64,000 bases of DNA, from contig CAVXDY010000003.1 in the NCBI GenBank assembly GCA_963760715.1, positions 806,001-870,000 on the forward strand, in the 5' to 3' direction. The stretch comes from CAVXDY01 sp963760715. GTDB lineage: Bacteria > Actinomycetota > Thermoleophilia > Miltoncostaeales > Miltoncostaeaceae. The notes beneath the pieces are model-generated. The model was not told the origin of the DNA and ran no database searches. It saw only the letters and a list, made by a program, of their open reading frames with translations. This document shows, in pieces, positions 41,975 through 51,013 of the stretch (positions are counted from its first letter, which is position 1; each line of letters begins with the position of its first letter). A program made the position numbers and the translations under genes.

Positions 41975-42774
41975 TCGACCTGACGACGACGACGGCCGGC
42001 GCGACGTCGGGGGGCGAGCTCCTCGCCGGATGCCGCGGCCTCTCGGCCGGCTATGGGGGCCCGCCCGTCCTCGAGGGGGTCGAGTTCGCCGTCCACGCCG
42101 GTCAGCGGATCGGGGTGCTCGGCCCGAACGGCGGCGGAAAGTCCACCCTCTTTCGCGTCCTCACGGGCGAGCTGAGGCCCTCGAGCGGGACCGTTGCGCG
42201 GGGCGCCCGCTGCGCGGTGCTCCCGCAGACCGAGCGGTCGCGCCTCGACTACCCGGTCAGCGGGCTCGATGTCGTCCTGATGGGGGCGATCGGGAGGCTC
42301 CCCTGGTGGCGCCGGGCGGGGCGCCGCGAGCGGCGCGAGGCCCGCGAGGCGCTCCGGGTGGTCGGTCTCGAGACCTCCGCCGACCGCTCCTTCGGGGACC
42401 TCTCCGGCGGCCAGCGCCAGCGCGTGCTGATCGCTCGTGCCCTCATGCAGGACGCGCGCCTGGTGCTGCTCGACGAGCCCTTCGCCGGGCTCGACGCCCC
42501 GAGCACGGCACGGTTGCTCCGGTTGCTCGACGACCTCGCCGCGTCGGGACACGGCATCCTGATCTCCACCCATGACGTCGAGCAGGTCCGCGCCTGGGAC
42601 CTCGTGCTCTGCCTCAACCGACGCCAGGTCGCCTTTGGCCCGCCTGCGTCGGCGCTGACCGGCCCGGTGCTGGAGGCGACATATGGCAACGCGATCGTGA
42701 CCCTGCCGGGCGATGGCGGCGAGCCACGGCGCGGGGTTCTTCCGCCGGTTCACTGTCGCGACCACGACCACTGA
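41971..42774 (+). CDS. znuC: Zinc/manganese ABC transporter ATP-binding protein
   Basis: The protein has 267 residues from ATG 41971 (ATGA overlap). Walker A is GVLGPNGGGKST, the Q-loop is VLPQTERSRLD, the signature is DLSGGQRQRV, Walker B is LVLLDEPFAGLD, and the H-loop is LISTHD. This is the ZnuC/MntB class. The C-terminus ends HCRDHDH, a possible metal-sensing tail. It should power both the fused permease upstream and the separate permease downstream. Confidence 0.93.
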   Translation: MIDLTTTTAGATSGGELLAGCRGLSAGYGGPPVLEGVEFAVHAGQRIGVLGPNGGGKSTLFRVLTGELRPSSGTVARGARCAVLPQTERSRLDYPVSGLDVVLMGAIGRLPWWRRAGRRERREAREALRVVGLETSADRSFGDLSGGQRQRVLIARALMQDARLVLLDEPFAGLDAPSTARLLRLLDDLAASGHGILISTHDVEQVRAWDLVLCLNRRQVAFGPPASALTGPVLEATYGNAIVTLPGDGGEPRRGVLPPVHCRDHDH

Positions 42775-42784
42775 GGGGGTGGCG

Positions 42785-43657
42785 GTGCTCGACAGCATCT
42801 GGAGCGCCCTCGCCGATCCCTGGTCCCAGGCGATCCTGCAGCGAGCGTTCGCCGAGGTGGCCCTGCTCGGCGTCATCGGCGGCGCCCTCGGATCATGGAT
42901 CGTCCTCTACGAGCTCTCCTATGGGGCGGAGTCGCTCGCTCACGGGCTCTTCCCCGGCCTGGTGATCGCCGCCCTCACGGGCGTGCCGCTCCTCCTCGGC
43001 GGGCTGATCGGACTCGCGGCGGCGTCGCTCGGGATCGCGCTCGTCGGCCGGGTGCCCGAGATCGGTCGCGACACCGCGGTGGCGGTGGTCGTCACCACCC
43101 TGTTCGGGCTCGGAGCGCTCCTGGCCCTGTCTCCCGCCTCTCCGCCGGGGATTCAGGGGCTGTTGTTCGGCGACGTCCTGGCCGTGACGAACCTCGATCT
43201 CGCGTTTGCCGCGGGTCTTGGCGCAATCGTCCTCTTCGCGCTGGTCGCAATGCACTCGCGTCTCCTGGCGGTCGGCTTCGACCGCTCGAGCGCCCGCCAG
43301 CTCGGCACGTCGCCGACAGCGGTCGACATGGGCCTTCTCCTCCTCCTGGCGGCGGCGGTGCTCGTGGCGGTGCAGGCCCTTGGCAACCTGCTGGTCGTGG
43401 CCCTGCTCATCGCTCCCGGGGCGGCGGCGCGCGTGGTGACCCGCCGGATGGCGCCGATGATGGCGGTCGCCGCCGGGATCGCCATCGCGTCGGGAATCAT
43501 GGGCCTGTATCTGTCGTACTACGCGGGCGTGGCCGCGGGCGCATCGATCGCCCTGGTGCTGGTCCTCTCATACATCCTCATCGCCGGGTCGCGCGTCGCC
43601 GGCCGGCGCTGGTCGCTCCCCGCTCTGGGCTCACGAGGCATCCCGGTTCGCCAATGA
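42785..43657 (+). CDS. Zinc/manganese ABC transporter permease (second)
   Basis: I choose GTG 42785, with GAGGGGG 6 nt upstream (GTG 42779 is possible). The 290-residue protein has about eight helices and family motifs (GSWIVLYELSYGAESLAHGL, GALLALSPASPPGIQGLLFG, LGNLLVVALLIAPGAAARVV). It is a separate ZnuB-type subunit, so the transporter may be a heterodimer with the permease part of the fusion protein. Its stop overlaps the Fur-family ATG. Confidence 0.9.
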   Translation: MLDSIWSALADPWSQAILQRAFAEVALLGVIGGALGSWIVLYELSYGAESLAHGLFPGLVIAALTGVPLLLGGLIGLAAASLGIALVGRVPEIGRDTAVAVVVTTLFGLGALLALSPASPPGIQGLLFGDVLAVTNLDLAFAAGLGAIVLFALVAMHSRLLAVGFDRSSARQLGTSPTAVDMGLLLLLAAAVLVAVQALGNLLVVALLIAPGAAARVVTRRMAPMMAVAAGIAIASGIMGLYLSYYAGVAAGASIALVLVLSYILIAGSRVAGRRWSLPALGSRGIPVRQ

Positions 43658-44130
43658 CGCACCCGCCGGACAGTCACTCCAAGACTCCGAGCGCAGCCGA
43701 ATGGACGGCCCATACCATCGCCCGGGTGGCCGCAGCGGGGCACCGCTCCGGTGGCGCGCGGCGAGCGGTGATCGAGTCGCTTGCGGACCAGGACTGCTGC
43801 CGCTCGGCCCAGGAGATCTTCGACGATCTCAGGAGCCAGGGGCGGCGGGTCGGCGTGGCGAGCGTCTACCGGGTCGTGGACCTGCTCGTGAATCTCGGCC
43901 TGGTGCAGCGGCTCGACCTCGGCGACGGCGTCGCACGCTACGAGCCGGCTCTGCCGAGCGGAAAGCACCACCACCACATCGTCTGCGTCATCTGCGGCGA
44001 TGTCCGGCCCTTTGAGGATCCGCGGCTCGAGAGGGCCCTCGAGGTGGCGTCCGCCAGCTCGGACCACATCGCGGTCGACGCCCACGACGTGGTCCTCAAG
44101 GGCCACTGCGCGAGCTGCCGGGACGCGTGA
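43654..44130 (+). CDS. zur: Fur-family regulator, probably zinc-responsive (Zur)
   Basis: The protein has 158 residues from ATG 43654 (ATGA overlap). The winged helix is AGHRSGGARRAVIESLADQD and RVGVASVYRVVDLLVNLGLV. The metal region is KHHHHIVCVICGDVRPFEDP, with CxxC and a His cluster, and the C-terminal CASC supplies the second structural-zinc pair. Placement as the last gene of a zinc ABC operon argues for Zur rather than Fur. It probably represses the operon when zinc is plentiful, at the promoter at 40153-40182. Confidence 0.88.
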   Translation: MTHPPDSHSKTPSAAEWTAHTIARVAAAGHRSGGARRAVIESLADQDCCRSAQEIFDDLRSQGRRVGVASVYRVVDLLVNLGLVQRLDLGDGVARYEPALPSGKHHHHIVCVICGDVRPFEDPRLERALEVASASSDHIAVDAHDVVLKGHCASCRDA

Positions 44131-44167
44131 GTCGCCCCGGTGACGGCGGACCCCGCCTGGCCCCGGG

Positions 44168-45289
44168 TCAACCCCAGGGCTCGTTCGGGCGGAGGCGCAT
44201 CGGACAGGCCCGCGACTCCCCGACCGTCCGGGCGGGATCGCCGAGATCCTGGGCGAAATGCAGATGCGCCACCCCGGCCGCCTCACCCGACAACCCGATC
44301 GTCTGCCCCTGCCGGACGTGCTCTCCGGGCACGACGTCGATCCGGGAGAGGTGCGCGTAGTAGAAGCGGTCGGCCACCCCGTCGAGGTGCACCCGCAGCC
44401 CGGCCATGTGCGGGTCGTTCGAGTCGAGGGGCCCGATGAGGGACCCGATCGTCCCGTCGGTCACGGCCAGCACCGGCGTCCCCACCGGGACGGCGAGGTC
44501 GACGGCGTTGTCCGAGGCGAGGTTGTCGGGCGGCGCGGTGGGGCTGTGGGTCAACCCCGGGACGAAGGGACAGCCCACGACCACGCCCCTCACGGCGAGC
44601 GGATAGCCGTCGCCCTGGCCGGCGGGAGGTGCCGAGCTCGGCCCGAGCGCCAGGACCGACGCGCTGCCCCCGGCCCTCGTCGTGGATGCGCCCACGAGCA
44701 CGTCCCCGCCGAGCTCACCGTCACCCAGGGCTCGATCCGTGTGGACCCTGAGAGCGACGAGGCCCTGGCGCGTGCCCGCGACCGCCTCCTGGAGGACGAC
44801 GACATACCCGCCCCCCCGCAGCCGGTAGAGCAGGTTCTCGCCCACGGGACGCCGTGAGCCGTCCACGCGGAGACCGTCCACCCGCGCTCCGCCGAAGCCG
44901 CTGTCGGGGACGACGATCCGCTCGGCGGTGACCTGGCCGCCCAGAACGCTGACCCCGCGGAAGACGAGTCCATCCGCCTCGCGCGACACCCCGGTGAAGG
45001 AGACCACCCCGGCAGCCGGGAGGATCCGGCCATCGGACGCACGTACCGATACGGCGGCCTGGTCGGCGGCGCGGGATGCCGCGGGGACGGATCGATGGGG
45101 GGAGGCGATCGCCAGGGCGGGGGATGCGACCGGCGGCGCGTGGGCGGGGGCCGGATCGGCGGACCGGCGAGCGACCGGGCGGGCGGGCGGGGCGTGCATC
45201 ACCGCCGCGGCGATCAACGCCCCCAGGACCGCGCTGACCCCGAGGATGCCGAGCGCCGAGACGCCGTGGATCCACCGGGGTGACCTCAC
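44168..45289 (-). CDS. M23-family metallopeptidase-like exported protein
   Basis: The protein has 373 residues from GTG 45289 (GTGA overlap with the membrane gene upstream). Residues ~8-30 are a signal anchor, followed by a Pro/Ala linker. The C-terminal LytM domain has DNAVDLAVPVGTPVLAVTDG, YYAHLSRIDVVPGEHVRQGQ and GVAHLHFAQD (HxH). The usual first zinc ligand (HxxxD) reads DNAVD, so one His is absent although the Asp and HxH remain. It may be a low-activity or regulatory M23 protein acting at the wall. Confidence 0.8.
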   Translation of the reverse strand: MRSPRWIHGVSALGILGVSAVLGALIAAAVMHAPPARPVARRSADPAPAHAPPVASPALAIASPHRSVPAASRAADQAAVSVRASDGRILPAAGVVSFTGVSREADGLVFRGVSVLGGQVTAERIVVPDSGFGGARVDGLRVDGSRRPVGENLLYRLRGGGYVVVLQEAVAGTRQGLVALRVHTDRALGDGELGGDVLVGASTTRAGGSASVLALGPSSAPPAGQGDGYPLAVRGVVVGCPFVPGLTHSPTAPPDNLASDNAVDLAVPVGTPVLAVTDGTIGSLIGPLDSNDPHMAGLRVHLDGVADRFYYAHLSRIDVVPGEHVRQGQTIGLSGEAAGVAHLHFAQDLGDPARTVGESRACPMRLRPNEPWG

Positions 45290-46089
45290 GCGGGTCTCCC
45301 GCGAGCTCCGACGCGGCGGGCCGGGCGCGGGCTCGCCGATCGCCGCCACACCTCGGCGCCGATCAGCACCAGCGCCGGCGGGATGGTCGCCGGGATCACG
45401 TCGTAGACGAGGAAGAGCTGGTCCCAGGCGAGCGTGATCAGGAGCATCGCGGCCGCCCCGCCGATACGGGGCCCGCGCTCGACCGCCAGGATGGCGCCCA
45501 CGACCGCGGCGGCGAAGAAGTCTCCGTAGCCGAGCCCGGCGCCGGCGAAATGGGCGGACTGGAGCTGGGGCAGCCCCGCCCCGGGCGTCGCGGCGATGAG
45601 GACGGCGTTCGGGCCCTGGAGGTTGTTGGAGAAGACGAGGATCGCATCGATGACGGCCATTGCGAGCACTCCCGCCTTCAGGAGCGCGAGGGGCGCCACC
45701 CCCGCGATCAGCCGCCCGGCCGTGATCGCCGAGCCCGCGATGAGGATCACCGTGGCCGCCTGGCCGGCGCGCTCGTGGGGCGCCGTCCAGGCCAGCGCGA
45801 GCAGAGGAGCGGCGAGGACCGCCCGCCAGGGCCGGGCGCCGCGGGCCGCCCACCCGAGGGCGAGGGCGGCACCGGCGGGCACGAGCAGGAGGGCGATCCA
45901 GGTCAGGACATCGGCGGTCGTCGGAAGGACCGCGATCGCGCCGACCACGACGGCGATCGAGAGCGGCAGCACCAGGGCCCAGGCCCCCGCCCGGAACCGG
46001 GCCGCCCATGCGGGCAGGCCGGCCCCGGGCAGCGCGATACAGGCGGCCTGCGCGGCGGTGAGCGCCATGTTGGCGGTGGAGAACCACAT
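45286..46089 (-). CDS. Polytopic membrane protein of unknown function
   Basis: I start at ATG 46089 (267 residues); the longer in-frame extension to 46356 is Arg/Pro-rich and reaches into the neighbouring repeat. Seven or eight helices are visible, ending in LFLVYDVIPATIPPALVLIG and an Arg-rich tail. It is co-translated with the M23 peptidase. The family is not recognised. Its 3' part (45331-45523) is repeated exactly at the right end of the window. Confidence 0.7.
   Translation of the reverse strand: MWFSTANMALTAAQAACIALPGAGLPAWAARFRAGAWALVLPLSIAVVVGAIAVLPTTADVLTWIALLLVPAGAALALGWAARGARPWRAVLAAPLLALAWTAPHERAGQAATVILIAGSAITAGRLIAGVAPLALLKAGVLAMAVIDAILVFSNNLQGPNAVLIAATPGAGLPQLQSAHFAGAGLGYGDFFAAAVVGAILAVERGPRIGGAAAMLLITLAWDQLFLVYDVIPATIPPALVLIGAEVWRRSASPRPARRVGARGRPA
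45331..45523 (+). repeat. Direct repeat copy A (193 bases visible), 3' part of membrane gene
   Basis: Every base from 45331 to 45523 equals 63808-64000, in the same orientation, offset 18,477. The repeat probably continues past the window edge. Homology begins around 45327/63804. No inverted repeats or transposase accompany it. Confidence 0.9.
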
Positions 46090-46339
46090 GTCGCCGAGGG
46101 ACTCTGCCACTGCGGCCCGGACCTGTCGCGACGTCCTGTCAGGCGTTCGGAGAGGCTGACTCAAGGGCTGCTCTCGACGGGTCTGCCCCCGGTGTGGGAG
46201 ACGGGGGACTTCGCACCCGTGCCCCGTTCGACGCCCTGGGTGTCCTCGCGGCGCTCGCCTCACCGTGATGGAGCCGGCCTCATCTCGCTCGCCGATCGAA
46301 TGGCACTTGTATGACATAGTATGACGACATGGAGGTGAC

Positions 46340-46989
46340 ATGACGACCGAGACCACCGAGCGCGCTCAGCTGGAGCAGGCCGAGCGGGTCGTCCTCGAGT
46401 GGATGGAGACCCTTCAGGACGAGGCGGACACGCTCGACGACCGCCGGGGCGAGAACTTCGCCGACACGATGCGGCGCGTCGTCACGCGGCTCAGCAAGGA
46501 CCTCGGGCCCCTCGACCTCGATCCCGAGAGCCTCGCCGAGATCCGCGGCGTGATCATCGGAGGCATCGAGAGGCTCGACACCGAGGGTGACGCCGGCTCC
46601 CGCATCGATGTCCTCGAGGATCTGCTGATCCGGGGCGAGCAGATTCGACACGTGCTGCGGGACGCACTCGACGCGGAGCTCGGCGCCGATCCCCGAGACG
46701 CGCGCGCTGCCAGGCGGAGGGAACGCGCCTTCGCGAGCTCGGTTATCGAGGCGTCGTCGCTCCTTCCGCCGCGCTTCCGGGCTGCCTCAACCTGACCCTG
46801 TTCGGGCCTCGCGTCATCTCGGGCTGGTCGCGGGAGCGGAGGCTCGCGTCCTCGATCCCCGCGGCCGTGGTGGCGGTGGGCGCACCACCGGCGGGCCTGG
46901 CGACGCGAGTGCGGTTCTTCGGTCGCGCGCACTCCGGCCACGACGAATACCGAAGGGAGCGGGAGCGGGCTCGTCGGCGATCGCGCTAA
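46340..46989 (+). pseudogene. Deletion derivative of a RES/Xre toxin-antitoxin locus
   Basis: The segment 46294-47002 is nearly identical to 50968-52329 but lacks ~650 internal bases. The start (ATG 46340) encodes the first ~120 residues of the antitoxin. At 46708 it jumps into the last ~95 codons of the toxin in another frame, giving a 151-residue product with a nonsense tail. The antitoxin's helix-turn-helix and toxin-binding parts and the toxin's N-terminal active-site half are lost, so the locus is dead as a toxin system. The promoter is intact, so the N-terminal piece may still be made. Confidence 0.88.
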
Positions 46990-47843
46990 CGGTCCCGAGT
47001 CGCCCGCGTGGGTGAGACGATCAGGGCCAGGACCACGCCCAGCGCACAGTCCATGCCTGATGTGTCGCCGTGCCGGCTGAGCCGGTCGAGGGCATCCTGC
47101 AGGGCAATCGTGTCCGATTGATCGAGCGCGACGAGCAGGTCACGCACCATCCCGCTCGCCATTCCCCGGCAGGCATAGTGCAGGTACTCCGCGGAGAGGT
47201 CCGTCGTGAGACGACCCGCAGCGGCGTCGATCGACTCTCTCAGCAGGCCGATTCGCGAAGCGTCGATCGCTCCGACGAATTGCAGGGCGGTGATCATCCC
47301 TCCCAGCACGTCGTCGCCGCTGGGAGTCAGGCCCGGCCCCCGGCCCAACCAGTGGATCACGGCCTCGTCGACCCGGCCGGCGGCCAACGACTCGACGGCG
47401 CTTGTGAGGGCGACGTCATTCGCGAGCGCCGGCCAATCGCACCCGAGCCCGGTTCGCGCCCGCGTCCGTGCCAGGTGCGCGAGGAGTGCTCTCGCCGGGC
47501 CGCGGAGGTCGTCGCCGCTCGCGGCCGGGAGGGCGGTCTCGAAGACCACCATGTCCGGCTTCGACGCGATCACCATCGCGCCTGTGCGGCTCGCGAGGAC
47601 GCCGTCGACCGGGCGCCACTCCAGGACATCGCGAGGTGTCGTGAACCGCAGGCGCTGAAGCCCGGCCAGGTCCGAGCGTGTCATCTCGATGCCGTTGGGG
47701 ACCGAGATGACACGCGTCGTGCAGGTGACCAATCGGTGTCCCGCCCGCAGATTCACCACCGAGTCGAAGACCGAGTGGATGCTCAACCGACGAGGTCTGT
47801 CGAGGATCCGCTCGATCTCCGTGCTCATGCGGGTGATCGGCAC
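46986..47843 (-). CDS. allH: DUF2877 protein, AllH-like subunit of oxamate carbamoyltransferase
   Basis: The protein has 285 residues from GTG 47843 (ATG 47828 is an alternative). DUF2877 features are GRGPGLTPSGDDVLGGMITA, an S-A-E-Y-L motif in LSAEYLHYACRGMASGMV and a GDTSGMDCALGVVL end. In E. coli the orthologue YlbF (AllH) works with FdrA (AllF) and YlbE (AllG) as oxamate carbamoyltransferase in anaerobic allantoin breakdown. Here the three lie in order AllF-AllG-AllH on the minus strand. The stop (TAG 46988-46986) overlaps the toxin remnant's stop at a junction with GTCCCGAGTCG, so the last residues may be new. Confidence 0.8.
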   Translation of the reverse strand: MPITRMSTEIERILDRPRRLSIHSVFDSVVNLRAGHRLVTCTTRVISVPNGIEMTRSDLAGLQRLRFTTPRDVLEWRPVDGVLASRTGAMVIASKPDMVVFETALPAASGDDLRGPARALLAHLARTRARTGLGCDWPALANDVALTSAVESLAAGRVDEAVIHWLGRGPGLTPSGDDVLGGMITALQFVGAIDASRIGLLRESIDAAAGRLTTDLSAEYLHYACRGMASGMVRDLLVALDQSDTIALQDALDRLSRHGDTSGMDCALGVVLALIVSPTRATRDR

Positions 47844-47876
47844 CGCGGGGCCGCGCCGAGCGGGCCGGTGTCCGCC

Positions 47877-49154
47877 TCAGGCCACCGCCGCGCCGCCACG
47901 AGTCTCGGCGAGTGCCTCGAGGGCGGAGGTGAAGCACGGCATCGAGGCTCGCACCTTCCCGACGCCAACCATCCCGATTCCGGCCTTCTTGTGCATGACC
48001 GCCGTCGTGATCAGGGGGGCGATGCCCGTCGCGACGACCTTGCGGATGTCGATGCCGACGGGAATGCCTCTGAAGTTCCAGTTCGGGATCGGCATGTTCG
48101 GGTTGTTCGCGACCACGATCTCCTGCTGCTCCTCGCTCGTGGCCAGAGCCTCGTCGAAGCCGCCTTCTCCCGTGCCCACCAGTTGCTGCACGGACGGAGC
48201 GGCGACGGCCACGAGCCCGCCGAGCCCGTAGGCCTCCAGAATGGCGCTGTCGCCGCAGTCGGGGCAGGCGTCGTCGTCCGAGAACCCAGGGAAGTACAGG
48301 GTGTCCAGCGTGTCCTCCGGCCCGGTGAACCAACGGTCACCCAGCCCGCTGACCCGGATGGCGAACTCCCTTCCGTTGCGCGTCAGGCAGGTGACGATGC
48401 TGCCTTCCTGGATGGTCGCGCCGGCGTCCAGCACCGCCTTCCCCGCCGCCATCCCCAGCGTCAGGAAGAAGTTCTTGTTTCCGGCGAGGAAGTCCAGGAC
48501 CGACTGGAGCTGGTCCTGAGGCAGACCCACCTGCACGAGCTTCGGTGCGAGCTCCCGGAACATGATGCTCGACGCAGCCGACATGCGGACGTGGAACTCG
48601 TCTCCCATCGTCACCGCCTCGGCCAGGATCGGGTTGATCGCCAGCCCTCCGTCGGGGAGCAACTTCAGGGCCTTCGACAACCCCTCGCCCAGCACGTCAC
48701 GCATCCAGGTGAGGTTGGCGCCCACCGACTCGTCGTACACGCCGAACCGCAGGACCTTGCCCTCGCCCTCGTGCATGGTCGTATAGGCGCGATTTCCGTC
48801 GGTGGTGTTCTCGACGACGAACACGGGCAGGTTGCCGCTGAGGATGCCGCCCATCGCCCCGACCGCGCCGTAGTGATGGTTGGGGGCGAACTCGATCTCC
48901 TCCTCGCACACCCGGCGCGCCGAGGCCTCGTCCTCGGCCCAGCCCTCGAACAGGACGGCGCCGATGGCCGCGCCCTGAACCGGATCCGGCATGTCCGCGA
49001 ACGCGATCGGCGGACCGGCGTGAAGGATGAGCTTCCCCTCCAACTCGGGGATGACGGTCTTCGCGCGCACCACGTTGACGAGCGTCGGCTGGGCGTCGAT
49101 GATCTTCTGTGCGATGGCCTCGTTGGCCGCATCGATCGTCTCGTACTCCGGCAT
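47877..49154 (-). CDS. allG: DUF1116 protein (YlbE/AllG-like)
   Basis: The protein has 425 residues from ATG 49154 with AGGAGG 7 nt upstream. DUF1116 motifs are EIEFAPNHHYGAVGAMGGIL, VFVVENTTDGNRAYTTMHEG, GGLAINPILAEAVTMGDEFH and MRDVLGEGLSKALK. The length matches the family. It is the middle subunit gene in the FdrA-YlbE-YlbF trio, which in E. coli forms oxamate carbamoyltransferase (AllFGH). The intergenic gaps of 48 and 33 bases suggest one transcript. No carbamate kinase is encoded nearby. Confidence 0.85.
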   Translation of the reverse strand: MPEYETIDAANEAIAQKIIDAQPTLVNVVRAKTVIPELEGKLILHAGPPIAFADMPDPVQGAAIGAVLFEGWAEDEASARRVCEEEIEFAPNHHYGAVGAMGGILSGNLPVFVVENTTDGNRAYTTMHEGEGKVLRFGVYDESVGANLTWMRDVLGEGLSKALKLLPDGGLAINPILAEAVTMGDEFHVRMSAASSIMFRELAPKLVQVGLPQDQLQSVLDFLAGNKNFFLTLGMAAGKAVLDAGATIQEGSIVTCLTRNGREFAIRVSGLGDRWFTGPEDTLDTLYFPGFSDDDACPDCGDSAILEAYGLGGLVAVAAPSVQQLVGTGEGGFDEALATSEEQQEIVVANNPNMPIPNWNFRGIPVGIDIRKVVATGIAPLITTAVMHKKAGIGMVGVGKVRASMPCFTSALEALAETRGGAAVA

Positions 49155-49202
49155 CTGCGCACCTCCTGTGGTTGCTTAGGCGGGTGCGAGGTCCGGGCCA
49201 CC

Positions 49203-50885
49203 TCAGTTCAGCGCATCGATGAGCGCCTGGAGCCTCGGGTCGCCGCCGGCGACAGGCTTCCAGTCGTACTGGACCACGCGGGCGCCGCGGTCGTCCAGTG
49301 TCTCGGCGAATTCGCGCAGACCGATGTTGATGATCCGCGGCGGTTCGGCGAGCAGCCGGCGGATCGGGCCGGGCACGCCGTCCTGCGAGGTGGCCTCCCC
49401 GTCCCGCCGCCGCAGGATGGCGAGAGCGTGGCGAACGGCGGCCGCGTTGCTGGGCAGCACGGAGACCCCCGCCTCCTCGAGTGCGAGGGTCTGCGCGCGT
49501 AAGGACTGCGGGTCATCGTCGGTGCCGCACACCGACGCGATCACGGCGAGATCTCGGCCGACGGCGCGAAGCCTGGCCAAGCCATCGGCGATGACGGTGG
49601 CGAGCGCCCCGGCCGGGTCGGGGTCCGATCCGAAACCGAGGACCACGTCCAGCAGGAGGACGGCGGTCGCCGGGTCGTCGAAAACCGCCGGCAGGCGCTC
49701 GTTGCGCGACGACGGGTCGATCATCGGATGAGGCCGTCCGCGGGTGTACGCGTCATCCCCGAGGTCGATCACCTCGTGCCCGTCCGCCCTCAGCAGCGCG
49801 CCGCCCGAGTGCTCGGCGTCCGCGGCCACGCCGAGCGCGTCGCCGAGCAACATGGCCGCCTCGGAGGCCAATGACCCTCCGGTGTAGAGAGCCTTGATGT
49901 ACCGCTGCTCGGCGCGAAGCGTCACCGGCCGGGAGGCCCGTGTGCCCGCCAGCTCCACGGCCTTCATGGCCGTCTCCGCCAGCGTCCGCGCATAGTGGAC
50001 GTTGCCGTTGACCTCGACGGCCGGACGCTCGCCGAGCAGGATCGCCACGACCGGCTTCGAGAGCGTGCCGGCGACGGCGAGGACCGCGTCTCGAACGCTC
50101 GCGGCGGGAGGCTTGCTGATGAGCACGATGGTCGTGGTGGTGGCGTCGGCATCCAGCGCACGCAATCCCTGAAGGCACGTGACGCCCCCCACCTGAGCGC
50201 TGAGGTCGCGCCCGCCGAGCCCGATCGCGTGGGAGACCCCTCCGCCGAGCCGGTCGATCTGCACCATCACCTCCTGCAGCCCCGTACCCGACGCCGCAAC
50301 GAGGCCGATCGACCCGCGGTGGACCGCGTTGGTGAAGGCCAGCGGCAGCCCGCCGATCGCCCCGGTTCCACAGTCGGGCCCCATGACGAGCAGCCCCCGT
50401 TCACGAGCCTTCAGCTTGAGGGCGAGCTCATCCTCGATGCTGACGTTGTCGCTGAAGATGAAGGTGTGGATGTCCCGGTCCAGCAGCCGGTGCACCTCCG
50501 ATGCCACGTGCTCTCCGGGGATCGACACGAGCGCCAGGTTCGGGTCGCCGGCGAGGCTCAACGCTCGCTCGAGAGAGCGGGCCGAACGCACCCCCGATCG
50601 GCTCGAGGCCGATACCTGGTGCGCGAGGAACTCGTCCAGCTTCGCGACCAGGGACTCGCCCACCGTGGCGTCGGTCACATCGGCCGCGATCACGAGGTCC
50701 GTCGCGCGTGCGCCCTCCAGTTCGGGCGCGCCCAACCCGGCAGCGCGAAGGATCTCCTTGTTGGCCGGAGTGCCCATCATGATCGACACCCTGGCGATGC
50801 CCTCGATGCCGTCCAGCGTTCTGCTCAGGTGCATGAGCCTGAGCGAATCCTGGTACGTGTTCGGCTTGATGATCGAGAAGAGCAT
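49203..50885 (-). CDS. fdrA: FdrA-family protein (AllF-like subunit of oxamate carbamoyltransferase)
   Basis: The protein has 560 residues from ATG 50885. The fold is that of succinyl-CoA-synthetase-like proteins: FSIIKPNTYQDSLRLMHLSR, FSDNVSIEDELALKLKARER, VMGPDCGTGAIGGLPLAFTN, GLVAASGTGLQEVMVQIDRL and a second Rossmann-type half (ALYTGGSLASEAAMLLGDAL). In E. coli FdrA (AllF) is the largest of the three oxamate carbamoyltransferase subunits. It is first in the operon, ~80 bases from the downstream toxin-antitoxin copy, which reads the other way. No allantoinase or ureidoglycolate genes are in this window. Confidence 0.87.
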   Translation of the reverse strand: MLFSIIKPNTYQDSLRLMHLSRTLDGIEGIARVSIMMGTPANKEILRAAGLGAPELEGARATDLVIAADVTDATVGESLVAKLDEFLAHQVSASSRSGVRSARSLERALSLAGDPNLALVSIPGEHVASEVHRLLDRDIHTFIFSDNVSIEDELALKLKARERGLLVMGPDCGTGAIGGLPLAFTNAVHRGSIGLVAASGTGLQEVMVQIDRLGGGVSHAIGLGGRDLSAQVGGVTCLQGLRALDADATTTTIVLISKPPAASVRDAVLAVAGTLSKPVVAILLGERPAVEVNGNVHYARTLAETAMKAVELAGTRASRPVTLRAEQRYIKALYTGGSLASEAAMLLGDALGVAADAEHSGGALLRADGHEVIDLGDDAYTRGRPHPMIDPSSRNERLPAVFDDPATAVLLLDVVLGFGSDPDPAGALATVIADGLARLRAVGRDLAVIASVCGTDDDPQSLRAQTLALEEAGVSVLPSNAAAVRHALAILRRRDGEATSQDGVPGPIRRLLAEPPRIINIGLREFAETLDDRGARVVQYDWKPVAGGDPRLQALIDALN

Positions 50886-50967
50886 GCTCGAGCCGCTCGA
50901 GGATGGGCGTGCCGGCCTGCGTCGGGACGAGTCGGAGGCTATCCCCCCTGGGAACCGGCCTGCCCCT

Positions 50968-51013
50968 GATCGAATGGCACTTCTATGACATAGTATGACG
51001 ACATGGAGGTGAC
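50968..51013 (+). promoter_or_regulatory. Toxin-antitoxin promoter/operator (copy at 46294-46339 nearly identical)
   Basis: The A/T-rich stretch has two direct ATGACAT/ATGACGA-like half sites (TATGACATAGTATGACGACAT). TAGTAT or TATGAC can act as -10. GGAGG lies 6 nt before ATG 51014. Such repeats are typical autoregulatory sites of Xre antitoxins. Confidence 0.5.
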
